Source: JBEKUY01 sp049514555
GTDB taxonomy: Bacteria; Acidobacteriota; Terriglobia; Acidiferrales; UBA7541
Direction: 5' to 3'
Assembly (NCBI GenBank): GCA_049514555.1
Contig: JBEKUY010000008.1
Span: 50,534-114,533, forward strand
Length of the DNA: 64,000 nucleotides
The first letter of the stretch is position 1, and every line of letters begins with the position of its first letter. Positions 45,118 to 53,443 of the stretch are shown here, in pieces. A program made the translations under genes and the position numbers. Under the pieces are notes generated by a model. The model was given only the letters and a program-made list of their open reading frames with translations. It did not search any database and was not told where the DNA came from.

Positions 45118-46425
45118 TCAGAGGTCCGAGGGCATCTTGTGGTTCACGTAATCGGGCAACGCGAGGTCGCCCGAGAGGTAGACCTTCACGCGGTGCCCCT
45201 CGCGGATAGTCACGGTCGGCATGATGTTCAGGAACTTGTCGAGGATCTGTTCCGAGGATTGGGCCAGGCTCTGTGCAAGTCCCTGGCGCATGAGGTCGCT
45301 CCCGGAGGCGGTCAGAGCCCCTCCGGTTCCCGCCTCGGATACGGCTCCGAGTGCACCGATGGCTAGCGAGGTGCCGAAGATGCGGAAGTAGTGGTTGTTC
45401 ACCTTGTCGCGGTGGCCGGTGTCTCCGATCTGGTTGAGGCCCTTGAATTGGTCGAGACTCACCGAATAGCCGTCCGGCATGATGAGGCGGTGGAAGGCCA
45501 CGGCAAGTCGTGTTTGCCCGAGGGCTTCCACCTTCTTGGCTTCGCCCAGGACCTTAGTTCCTGCTGGAATCAACAGGTGCTGGCGGTCGTGGGAATAGAC
45601 ATCGTTTGTGAGCAGGCATTCGACGGGGCCGGAGAAGGACCCGTCGAGGCGGTTGATGAGAACGGTTTCGAGAACGGTTCCTTCAAACAGGACGTAGGTC
45701 TTGCCTGCCGCCGCGTTTCGAGCGCCTGTCGGCGCGGCGGCAGGGTTGGTCACCTCCTTTGCGGCAGAGTCTTGTCCTGCCGGGCTGGGAGTTGCAGGGC
45801 CAGTTTGAGCGGATAGCATGGTGCCGGGTTGCGCCACAGGTTGGGCTAGCGCAGGCGGTTGGGTTTCTCTCAACAATTGTGCGAGTTGGGTTGCGTCGAG
45901 GCCGCCCGGAACAGAGCCGAAGCTTTCGGGGGCACTGCTTGGCGACCCTGACTCTGTCGAGCGGGCCGGAGCGTCGGTCTTGTCCTTTCGGTAGCTGAGG
46001 GCGATGTTGGAAGCAAAGAGCGACAGGAACTTCCGCTTCGCGTGCTCGGCTCGAATCGGGTCTTCCGCGCGTTCAGCCGGGGCGTTGCCGCCTCCGTAAG
46101 AAGGCTGACCCGGCTGGGACTCAGCCGATGCGTCCCGGACTAGACGGTTTTGCTGCACCAGGGCACTCTGCGCGGCAAGCTGCTGGCGCTGGAGTTCCTG
46201 AATGCGGGTCTGCAATTCGGCGATCTTGGTTTCGTTGACTTCAAGCGGAGCAGGTGTTTGGACAACGGGTGCATTCGTCTTCGCGGCTGGCTGGGCTTTC
46301 TTGCTGCCCGTGAGCCACATGATCGTGACCATCAGGACCGCGAGTCCCAAGATGAGCCAGGATTGCACGTGCTTCGGCAGAAGGCCGGGCGGTTTGGGTG
46401 CCTTTTCTTGAATCGGTTCGTTCAT
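45118..46425 (-). CDS. trbI: T4SS protein VirB10/TrbI
   Basis: This 435-aa protein has a cytosolic start, one transmembrane helix (about 24-42), a helical Gln/Pro-rich periplasmic stalk (60-250) and the C-terminal beta-barrel domain with PAGTKVLGEAKKVEALGQ, FHRLIMPDG and a final TIREGHRVKVYLSGDL. VirB10 spans both membranes and gates the channel in response to ATP energy. The antenna region contains the usual hydrophobic helices (IFGTSLAIGALGAV). Confidence 0.93.
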   Translation of the reverse strand: MNEPIQEKAPKPPGLLPKHVQSWLILGLAVLMVTIMWLTGSKKAQPAAKTNAPVVQTPAPLEVNETKIAELQTRIQELQRQQLAAQSALVQQNRLVRDASAESQPGQPSYGGGNAPAERAEDPIRAEHAKRKFLSLFASNIALSYRKDKTDAPARSTESGSPSSAPESFGSVPGGLDATQLAQLLRETQPPALAQPVAQPGTMLSAQTGPATPSPAGQDSAAKEVTNPAAAPTGARNAAAGKTYVLFEGTVLETVLINRLDGSFSGPVECLLTNDVYSHDRQHLLIPAGTKVLGEAKKVEALGQTRLAVAFHRLIMPDGYSVSLDQFKGLNQIGDTGHRDKVNNHYFRIFGTSLAIGALGAVSEAGTGGALTASGSDLMRQGLAQSLAQSSEQILDKFLNIMPTVTIREGHRVKVYLSGDLALPDYVNHKMPSDL

Positions 46426-46464
46426 CGTTTTTCTCCCTCTTCCCGATGTGAGTTCCTGCAGTGG

Positions 46465-47301
46465 CTATTCGTGCCGCGCGAACGTGACCTTCTTCTTGCC
46501 AACGGCGAGGTACCCCGAGTCTAGGACCTTCGGAACGATGTAGACGCCGTTCTCAACCTGGAAGTTGATGAGGTTCGGCTTGCCGTCCTTGATTTCGTAG
46601 AGAGCGGGCTTTTCCCTCGCGGCACACTGGATGTAGGTGAAGGCGTCGTCGTGGTAGATCGCCGAGACAAGGAAAGGCGTTTGGGAGGCTTTCTTTGACA
46701 GCCTGTAATCGAAATGCACCTTTGCAGAGTATTCCGAGCGGAATCTGTTGACCTGCTCGGCTGCCTGGGTCTTGGCGGTTCGAGCCTGCTCGTCGGCTTC
46801 GGTCCGCAGCGTGTCCAGTTCTTTCTTGTATGCCTCGGCCTCGGTCGCGCGAACGTACCCTGGCGGCCCGGATACATTGCCGATGCGAGATTCATCCTTT
46901 GGTTCGACGAATACCTTCAGGTCGGGTTCCGCATCCGTCTCCTTGCTGCTCTCGGTGAGCAGGAAGGAATACACGTGGCCGCTTGCGGTAATCAGGTGCA
47001 GGTCGCTGCGAATCCCCGCCTGCGCCGGATGGACGAAGCAGAGGTTGTGTGCCCCATTGATGATCCAGAAGTCCTTGTCGCCGGTGGCGAAGTCGAGAAT
47101 CTCTTCGTTCTGGGGCAACACGATGAGTGTGGAGAATCGAACCTTCGCTCGGACCTGGACGATGTCCTGCTGGGAGTACTTCACGGTCCGGCCTGCACCC
47201 GTGTCTGCCCGAACGGGCACCTGTGCAAGACCCGGCATGCAGAGAACTCCGAAAGCGAGCGCGGCCTTAAGAACCAACTTCGATGTGGTACGACTTGTCA
47301 T
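46465..47301 (-). CDS. trbG: T4SS outer-membrane complex protein VirB9/TrbG
   Basis: This 278-aa protein has a signal peptide (LVLKAALAFGVLCMPGLAQ), an N-terminal beta domain (YSQQDIVQVRAKVRFSTLIV) and a C-terminal domain including FHFDYRLSKK-like and VDDGVYIVPKV-like strands (here VHFDYRLSKK, ENGVYIVPKV). A charged helix of Glu/Ala/Lys (about 160-195) joins them. VirB9 forms the outer-membrane ring with VirB10. The ribosome-binding site AGGAGAT is 6 nt before ATG 47301. Its first 35 bp overlap the 93-aa gene. Confidence 0.88.
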   Translation of the reverse strand: MTSRTTSKLVLKAALAFGVLCMPGLAQVPVRADTGAGRTVKYSQQDIVQVRAKVRFSTLIVLPQNEEILDFATGDKDFWIINGAHNLCFVHPAQAGIRSDLHLITASGHVYSFLLTESSKETDAEPDLKVFVEPKDESRIGNVSGPPGYVRATEAEAYKKELDTLRTEADEQARTAKTQAAEQVNRFRSEYSAKVHFDYRLSKKASQTPFLVSAIYHDDAFTYIQCAAREKPALYEIKDGKPNLINFQVENGVYIVPKVLDSGYLAVGKKKVTFARHE

Positions 47302-47548
47302 GATTCATCTCCTGTTGTGAGGTTCTTTCGTGATGACTTCTGGAAGACAACTCGGAACTGGCTGACGAGGGGAGGAACCAGAGCGGTCCCCACATCATCG
47401 TTAGTGTTGCGAAGGCGACGCCGAGCCACGTCAGAACGAGATACAGATCGGGCGTGCGCTCGGCCAAGAATCTGACGATGAGCCACAGCGCCACCGCGCC
47501 GGGCACGAGAAAAAGACCAACGACGACTGCAACGATCAGTGCTTTCAT
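47267..47548 (-). CDS. Small two-helix membrane protein between VirB4 and VirB9
   Basis: This 93-aa protein has two transmembrane helices (residues 2-27 and 36-58) and a polar, His/Ser-rich tail. No family was recognised. It occupies the place where VirB7-like lipoproteins or small assembly factors sit in other systems, but it has no lipobox. Its ATG overlaps the VirB4 stop (ATGA at 47548-47545) and its last 35 bp overlap trbG, so it is translated with both. Confidence 0.6.
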   Translation of the reverse strand: MKALIVAVVVGLFLVPGAVALWLIVRFLAERTPDLYLVLTWLGVAFATLTMMWGPLWFLPSSASSELSSRSHHERTSQQEMNHDKSYHIEVGS

Positions 47549-49992
47549 TGGCCCGCCCCTGCCAGGACTTCGAGCCCCTTCTCGAATCCATGTGTCTCGA
47601 AGGCTTCCTTCCGCTTGCGGTTGTCGAATGGGTCGTTCGTGTAGAGCCAGTAGCTCTTGGGGTCCACGGTGAGGTTCGCGATCTTGGCGAGTTCGGGCGT
47701 CTTGATGAGGAATTGCTGTTTCGGGAGCAGGGACGAGATAAGTTCGACCTCGTTCTCATTCAGGTGGAACTGGCGCTGGTAAAGGTCCCGGTCCATGTCG
47801 GGGTTGGCGAGGAAAACCTTCGTTGCGCAGCTTTCGAGGATGACGTCGAGGATGTCCGACCGCCGCAATTCGTCGAGCGACTGCGTGGAGAGGACCATCG
47901 CGGCGTTGTGCTTCCGCCAAGTCTTCAGCGCCTCGACGACGTACCTTTGAATGCTGGGGTTCTTCAGGAACACCCACGCCTCGTCAATGAAGAACGCCTT
48001 GAAGACGGTGCTGATCTGCCGGTCGCAGATGGCCGAGCTCGCCCGATGGAGGATGTAGAAGAGCAGCGGTTCAAGGATCTCCGCGTATTGGCTCATGCGC
48101 TGGAAGTCGAAGCATTGGAAGCGGGAGAACGAAATAGTGTCTTCGGCGTTGTCGAACAAGAACCCGAACTGGCCGCCCTGGGTCCACTTCGCAAGGCGCT
48201 CGGAAAGCCCATGCCCGAGGATGTTTGAGAGAACGCTCAGCGTTCGGAGTGCTGGGTCAACGGCATAGAGGTTTTCGATTTGGTGGTAGAGGTCGCGTTC
48301 CGTAGAAGGGTCGAGGTCAAGCGACCCGGGGCCTTGCATCAGGACCTTGAGGAAGAGCGCAAGAAAATCGAGGTTCTCCTTGCTGGGGGGGAGCGAGAAC
48401 GGGTTGATCTTGAAGTCTTGGGAATCGAGGCCCACTCGTACATACGAGCCACCGAACAGTTGCGTCAGATTCTCGAAGCTGCCACCGAGGTCGAAAATGA
48501 AGGTGCGTGGGTCGTACTTCTGCAGGTTGGTGATGAGGAAGTTCAGGAGAAAGGACTTTCCTGACCCGGTGCGCCCCAGAATCATTGTATGGGCCACGTC
48601 GCGGTAGTGGAGGTTCAAGAAATAAGGCGTGTCGTGGTTCGTTTCGAGGACCGCCAGATACTCTTGCCGTAAATGCCGGTTCCGAGGCTCGCCACAGTGG
48701 AGAGTGAAGAGAAATGAAAAGTCGGCATAGTTCGTGTTGAGTAGGTAGAGGTGGCGGAGGTTGAAGGCGTAGTTGCCAGGGACCGCCGCAAGGAAGGCGT
48801 TCAGAAGGTTGTACTTCTCCTCGTAGAGTTGCGCGTCGTGGATGCTGAAGACTTTGTAGAACTCGGCGCAAGCCCGGTCCACTTTCACCGGGTCGAGGTC
48901 ATAGATGACGACGGTCAGAGAGAACTGCCCGAAGTAATTCCCCCGGAGCTCAATCTCCTTGATGCCCTCACCGAGTTCTCGCACCTGCGATTCTTTCGAG
49001 TCATCAGTCAGAACGTCCCTCTGCGGGGCGTCGTTCAGGTTTACCTGGCTGAAGAACGAATGTTTCGTGTTGTGGAAGTGCCGGCGCTTGGCCTGGATAG
49101 TTCTCCGCGTCTTGCTCGAATCTTCTTTCTTCCATTCGGTGACGACGTAGTAGTTGGCTTGGACTTCGAACAGCCGCTTGAAGATGAGGGGAAAGCTCTG
49201 CGCGGACGGCTCCTTGAGCGTCAGGACCTTGACGTAATAGTCGTCGAGCCGCAGATGTCCCCGGTGGCATTCGAGATGGGATTCGCACAGGTAGTAGTCG
49301 AGGAAGGTGTCGTGCTTGAGCTTGGCCAGTTCGAGCTTCTCTGGGGCGAAGTTCAGAGTCTTCTTGAGAACGCGGAACGCCTCGTGTTTGTCGAGCAAGC
49401 GGACAGAGACGAAGTCGCTGACGTGGAGGATGAAGCTTTCGACCTTCTGGATTAAGGCGGCCTGGCCCTTGCTGATTTCCCGGTCGAGCAGGACAACCTG
49501 CTTGTGGGTCGAGAAGTTGGCTATCAGTTCACGGAGTGCTTTTGGCGGGTGCTTCGGGAATTCCAAGAGCGTACTGCCGAGGGTGCGTGCGTGGCGGAAA
49601 CCTTCGTAGAATACGACGTAGTAGATGGAGAGCGAGAAGAGCCGGTCGGCCTTGCTCGCTAGGTACGCGATGCGGTTCTTGATGGCCGCATCTACGACCG
49701 TATTCCCGTAGAGCTTGTAAGGGATGGTCTCGTTGTTGCGTTTGAACAGGTACTGATAGACGCGGTAGTTCTCGTCGAAGAGTCTCAGTGCCGATTCGAG
49801 CCGCTTCGTGAGGCCGTCAATCGCGGCGCCATCAAGACACTCGTAGTCCACGCCACGCACTTCGAGAATGACGCCGAGGTCTCCGGTCTTGGTCAGAAAG
49901 ACGTGTGAGTCAATGAACCCGTACAGGTTAACCTGCTCGTTGAGCGAGCCTGTCTCGTCGTAGTTCTTGAATATCCGCTTCAGGCTAAGCAT
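47545..49992 (-). CDS. trbE: T4SS ATPase VirB4/TrbE
   Basis: This 815-aa ATPase powers pilus biogenesis and substrate transfer. The N-terminal half (1-430) is the CagE/TrbE/VirB domain with GVDYECLDG and FSLTVVIYDLDP. The C-terminal ATPase domain has Walker A GRTGSGKS (about 470), a Walker B stretch in KAFFIDEAWVFLKNPS, and the segment MVLSTQSLDEL. Length fits the family. Its start lies within the last codons of trbD (8-bp overlap) and its end overlaps the 93-aa gene. Confidence 0.96.
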   Translation of the reverse strand: MLSLKRIFKNYDETGSLNEQVNLYGFIDSHVFLTKTGDLGVILEVRGVDYECLDGAAIDGLTKRLESALRLFDENYRVYQYLFKRNNETIPYKLYGNTVVDAAIKNRIAYLASKADRLFSLSIYYVVFYEGFRHARTLGSTLLEFPKHPPKALRELIANFSTHKQVVLLDREISKGQAALIQKVESFILHVSDFVSVRLLDKHEAFRVLKKTLNFAPEKLELAKLKHDTFLDYYLCESHLECHRGHLRLDDYYVKVLTLKEPSAQSFPLIFKRLFEVQANYYVVTEWKKEDSSKTRRTIQAKRRHFHNTKHSFFSQVNLNDAPQRDVLTDDSKESQVRELGEGIKEIELRGNYFGQFSLTVVIYDLDPVKVDRACAEFYKVFSIHDAQLYEEKYNLLNAFLAAVPGNYAFNLRHLYLLNTNYADFSFLFTLHCGEPRNRHLRQEYLAVLETNHDTPYFLNLHYRDVAHTMILGRTGSGKSFLLNFLITNLQKYDPRTFIFDLGGSFENLTQLFGGSYVRVGLDSQDFKINPFSLPPSKENLDFLALFLKVLMQGPGSLDLDPSTERDLYHQIENLYAVDPALRTLSVLSNILGHGLSERLAKWTQGGQFGFLFDNAEDTISFSRFQCFDFQRMSQYAEILEPLLFYILHRASSAICDRQISTVFKAFFIDEAWVFLKNPSIQRYVVEALKTWRKHNAAMVLSTQSLDELRRSDILDVILESCATKVFLANPDMDRDLYQRQFHLNENEVELISSLLPKQQFLIKTPELAKIANLTVDPKSYWLYTNDPFDNRKRKEAFETHGFEKGLEVLAGAGQ

Positions 49993-50284
49993 GGCTCACC
50001 CTGCGGATCGAGACCGGGCTGAGTTTGGCCGGGTCGTATTGGGTGCGGAGCTTAGGAGCAGTCAGCAGGAAACGCAAAATCTGCGGGTCGGTTCGGGTGG
50101 CCCAGCGCGCGAGGAGGTAAAGCAGCAAGAACATTAAGAGCCCGCCGAGCAAACTTCCCAGCAGGTTGAACGTCCCTGCGCCAAGGCACATCGCGAAGAA
50201 GAAGAGCTTTCTCTCGGCCCCGAGGATGGTGAGAGGCCGTGAGAGCGCCCGATGAACCGTGTTGATCCGCCTGCTTTCCTGCAT
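49985..50284 (-). CDS. trbD: T4SS inner-membrane protein VirB3/TrbD
   Basis: This 99-aa protein has the TrbD/VirB3 shape: a polar start (NTVHRALSRPLTILGAERKL), two adjacent hydrophobic helices (about 31-65) and a basic tail with the DPQILRFL segment. VirB3 joins VirB4 to the membrane complex. It overlaps trbE by 8 bp and follows trbC by 35 bp. Confidence 0.88.
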   Translation of the reverse strand: MQESRRINTVHRALSRPLTILGAERKLFFFAMCLGAGTFNLLGSLLGGLLMFLLLYLLARWATRTDPQILRFLLTAPKLRTQYDPAKLSPVSIRRVSHA

Positions 50285-50319
50285 GATCTCCTCTGATCAG
50301 TGAAGTCTTCGAAAAACTC

Positions 50320-50637
50320 TCAGGGGAACAGCCAAGCCAGGAAGTTCACGGCGGCGATGGCCATGCCCACGCCAAAGAGCACGCCTGCCAGCACCCGTTT
50401 CGAGCCGCCCTCGCCGAAAGCGAACGTCAACCCGGCCACGACAATTGCAACGAGGGACAGCCCCCGTGCAATCGTGCTCGTGAAGGCCTGTTGCAGGACG
50501 CTCACGGCGTTTTCCCAAGGGGACTGGCCTGTCGCCTGGGCAAGTGCCGGCGTGGCCAGAAGTAACCCTGTCGTTGCCACGAGCAGGTATCGAGACGCTC
50601 CCTTCAGCTTGAGTGCGTTTCGCCAGAGTGTTCGCAT
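50320..50637 (-). CDS. trbC: Conjugative pilin VirB2/TrbC
   Basis: The 105-aa prepilin begins with a long signal segment (NALKLKGASRYLLVATTGLL, cleavage near ALAQ) and contains two hydrophobic helices separated by the short loop GEGGSKR, the standard VirB2 hairpin. Processed pilin would be about 70 residues. The frame is open to 50757, but ATG 50637 is preceded by GAGAGGAGAT and gives a normal signal peptide, so the shorter form is chosen. It is the first gene of the transfer operon. Confidence 0.88.
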   Translation of the reverse strand: MRTLWRNALKLKGASRYLLVATTGLLLATPALAQATGQSPWENAVSVLQQAFTSTIARGLSLVAIVVAGLTFAFGEGGSKRVLAGVLFGVGMAIAAVNFLAWLFP

Positions 50638-51574
50638 CGTTGTTGATCTCCTCTCTTCGACTCGTCGGGAAAGCTCCCGCCGGACCCTCGACAAGAAACG
50701 CCGAGCCGGTGGAAGGGAGAACCGCTTGCGTGGCATTTGTGCCTTCGTCGTCCTCAAGGCACACCTAGAGCGTGTGCTCTGGCCACAGGGTTTCTACCTT
50801 CGCGACCGGCTCGGCGCCCATCTGCCGTGCGCGAGACCTGGCGGGTCACCCCGGTGGTCGGAGTCCGTCAGGTTTGCGGGGAGAGTCCGGCGAAAAATCC
50901 CCTCACTTATATAAGGAACATCGAGAAGGGAAAAAGTGATAAAGAATCTTTGTCAACAGGTGCAATTTTCCTACGAGCGGCCTGCACATCCCAGCGGGGA
51001 GGATAGAACCTCAACCCATGACTTCCCAGAACGGGACTTATGGGGCGTCAGGCGATTCACTTTTATTTGAAACCGCGAAACGGCACAAACCATGGTCGCC
51101 CAACTTGCCGCGATTGGAGTAGCCTAATGACGTGCGAGGTTCTAGCCAAATCCGCGAAACACCCAGTCGTTTTTGAAGTAGCAATTTCTAAGCGGTACCA
51201 AAACGAGCGAGGGGTATAGCTTTCCATGCGTTCGGCATTTTAGATTGTTGCGGATTATCCAAAGAGATTCGGATGGTGTGGCATCTCAGGAAAAAACGAA
51301 CGGGTGTAAAGGCAGTTTCAATCAATCACTTGGGTTGTGGTAAAAACTTTTCGTGGGCGTCAATTAAATGAAGCTGATTGACCTAATCAGGGGACGACGG
51401 CAAATGTGGATGGATGTTGCTGCGCTGTTTGAATACGAGGAAATGCCGACGTAGTATCGGATTACGTCGCGGTGACTGGACGCAAAGCAGTGCATTCTGC
51501 GGTGGTTACTTGTGTTTTGCCGGTAGACCCTGGGACACTATTGGAAATCGCAGTACTCGATGTAGAGGTGGCAA
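50638..51574. other. 937-bp divergent regulatory region upstream of the transfer operon
   Basis: No gene could be supported here. It becomes markedly AT-rich after about 50,900. Read on the minus strand it has a TTGACA box (50958-50953) and a TTATAT box (50917-50912), but these are too far apart to be one promoter. A 6-bp palindrome CTGATT/AATCAG (51374-51390) could bind a regulator. Small frames at 51414-51684 lack convincing starts. It probably holds the promoters of trbC and of the TPR gene at 51575. Confidence 0.45.
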
Positions 51575-52579
51575 TTGCGACTGCTCAGATCGCGCGGAAT
51601 TGTTTTGGCTTTGGTGGCCTTCTTAGAATATCAGGGCGGCGGGTCCGCCAATGCACAGACCAGAAGCAAGCTGACCAAGGCTGAGAATACAAAATTGCGT
51701 AACGACGTAGCCTCGGGACACTTCGACAGCGTCGTCAGATTCGGCGCGCATTGGGTAACAGCGTCCCGTACGCACGACTCGGACGATGATTATATCGTTT
51801 CTTTTGCATTGACGAGAGCTGACGCATTGTTGAACCGAAGCCTGTCGACCAAATGGTCTTACTTAACCCTGTCAGAGACCAGTCCCAACCCCCAACGAAC
51901 AAAGGCAGTTCTAGATTGGTGTACTGAGCTTATTCGAGCTTACCCAACGAGTGCCTACTCTCATCTGTTTGCAGGATTCGCACAACGCTCTAGCCCTGTC
52001 TCAGATACGGGCCTTAGCTATGAGGCAACGTATGACCGAACGATCTCCCATTTCGAGAAGGCCATCGAATACGACCCAAATTTGGGTGAGGCGTATTTTT
52101 GGTTGGGAAACGTCTACGAAACGAAGGGCGCAGTCCTTGCAGGGTCACAAGCGAGTGAGAGCTCGTACGACAAAGCGATTGAGTGCTTCAAGAAGGCCGC
52201 ATCGTTAAATGCGTACAACGGCCGTTCATATATTGAGCTCGGAATGCTGTATAGAGCCGAAAAGCATTACAGCGAGGCGATAGCGAGTTTTGAGGACGCC
52301 ATCAAATACAATCCTTCTGATGATTATCCCTACCTTGAACTCGGCGCCATCTACCTAGCTGTTGGCAAAATCGATGATTCAATCAGAAATACGACCATAG
52401 CCATTCGAATGAAGCCGGAAAAAGGAAGCTCCCTCTACTACAATCTAGGCGCCGCCTACGAACAACAGGGTGATTACAAGCAAGCGATAGAAGCCTATAA
52501 GAAATTCCTCGCAGGTCGATCTGATGGTGACGTTGAGCGAAAGGTTCGCCAAAGGATCACCGAACTCCAAACGAAGTAG
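51575..52579 (+). CDS. Secreted TPR protein of unknown function
   Basis: This 334-aa protein starts at TTG 51575 with GAGGTGG 4-5 nt upstream. A signal-peptide-like N-terminus (GIVLALVAFLEY, then SANAQ) leads to a helical region, and residues 150-320 hold at least five TPR units (EKAIEYDPNLGEAYFWLGNV, SYIELGMLYRAEKHYSEAIA, YLELGAIYLAVGKIDDSIRN, YYNLGAAYEQQGDYKQAIEA). It should act as a periplasmic interaction scaffold. It is divergent from the transfer operon, and its codon use is less GC-biased than that of the core chromosome, so it looks acquired. Confidence 0.8.
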   Translation: MRLLRSRGIVLALVAFLEYQGGGSANAQTRSKLTKAENTKLRNDVASGHFDSVVRFGAHWVTASRTHDSDDDYIVSFALTRADALLNRSLSTKWSYLTLSETSPNPQRTKAVLDWCTELIRAYPTSAYSHLFAGFAQRSSPVSDTGLSYEATYDRTISHFEKAIEYDPNLGEAYFWLGNVYETKGAVLAGSQASESSYDKAIECFKKAASLNAYNGRSYIELGMLYRAEKHYSEAIASFEDAIKYNPSDDYPYLELGAIYLAVGKIDDSIRNTTIAIRMKPEKGSSLYYNLGAAYEQQGDYKQAIEAYKKFLAGRSDGDVERKVRQRITELQTK

Positions 52580-53165
52580 CCCCGCTCGTGAATGCTGAGT
52601 GGTGGGGAAGAGCTCCTTCTGGCAAGTCGACAGCTAAAACACACAACCGCCCGGAGTCGCGCCCGCCTGTTAAATGTATCGCCATGCGTGGCACGATCCT
52701 GTTAATCGTTGTATTTGATTGCGGTCATCGCTGCACCTGCGTTTGAGCATCTGTCCGAGGAGCAGACTTCGCGCTGATGTCGTTTCCGCGAACGACGTTC
52801 GCCAGGAGTAACCTCTGCACAAAGGGGTCGGCATGCCGCGAACTCCTTCTTAGTCGATTCGATCAGTTCCGTTCATCATGAACTCTTGGACGTATCATGC
52901 CCAGACCTGCGAAGTCCGCTGGCGATTCCGTCTGATTGCTCGGCAATGCCGGAAACTATCCACAAACGGCGTTCGAGGAGATCGCAGCGCGAACGGCAGG
53001 CAGCCGCACCACGTTTCCCCCAACGGGACTTGTGGACCGTGACGCAGACCTGCAGCCAAGAGCCGTGCGCGGCCAACTGGCAGAATTGCTTCCGAGCGGT
53101 AATCCAGGGGCAACGGCAGAGGCGGACGGAACGGATCACATCCGAGGGATGCCGACTAGGCAACC

Positions 53166-53300
53166 ATGTCCACGCGACAGGAAGACGACAACTCTGTAAA
53201 AGATCATGTCCTGTGGATTGCAGGATACCCTCAGATGCTCAGGAAGGTTTCCGCCGACGGTGACGTAACGTCGGATTATCGGAAGTGGCCCGGGACATGA
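53166..53300 (+). CDS. Possible 44-aa small protein
   Basis: The frame from ATG 53166 encodes an acidic start (STRQEDDNSVKD) and an amphipathic middle (HVLWIAGYPQMLRKV). It ends 11 bp before a perfect hairpin, as a small gene with its own terminator would. No strong ribosome-binding site is visible and no family is recognised. Confidence 0.25.
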   Translation: MSTRQEDDNSVKDHVLWIAGYPQMLRKVSADGDVTSDYRKWPGT

Positions 53301-53311
53301 CGGTTGTAGCT

Positions 53312-53339
53312 GAGGAAGCGCTTCGTAATGCGCTTCCTC
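53312..53339. terminator. Perfect 10-bp hairpin, possible terminator
   Basis: GAGGAAGCGC (53312-53321) pairs exactly with GCGCTTCCTC (53330-53339) across an 8-nt loop. No T-run follows on the plus strand. It may end the small frame upstream or separate it from the gene at 53444. Confidence 0.45.
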
Positions 53340-53443
53340 CAACTCGAAGAATTGCCTTATCCGAGCGCGGAGCGAGATGTGTGACGTCCTCCAAGGCGAA
53401 AGTTTTGGCATAAAAGCACAGAATACCCGGTCAACGTGTATAG

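Larger units (their letters stand above)
34263..50757. mobile_element. Integrative conjugative element core, left end at tRNA-Cys
   Basis: The block holds a tyrosine recombinase beside the tRNA 3' end, a mobile-element primase, coupling protein, relaxase-like genes and a complete Trb/VirB-type mating apparatus, all on the minus strand and mostly overlapping. That set defines a self-transmissible element. The left end is probably within 34263-34274. The right end was not found: the only direct copy of the last 12 tRNA bases lies at 53928-53939 inside an intact gene. The 51-64 kb accessory genes may therefore be cargo. No antibiotic or metal resistance genes were recognised. Confidence 0.88.
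52580..53443. other. 864-bp region without a clear gene
   Basis: Several short frames on both strands overlap here, none with both a good start and family similarity. The only parts worth marking are the 44-codon frame at 53166-53300 and the hairpin at 53312-53339. Fragmented, protein-like stretches around 52,880-53,060 suggest decayed coding DNA, but I could not identify a parent gene. Confidence 0.4.

Noticed and set aside
50912..50958. TTGACA and TTATAT boxes upstream of trbC as one promoter
   Set aside because: About 35 bp separate the two hexamers, far more than the 16-18 bp needed.
52876..53263. Overlapping short frames on both strands as genes
   Set aside because: No ribosome-binding sites, no recognisable families, and composition differs between overlapping frames without a clear winner.
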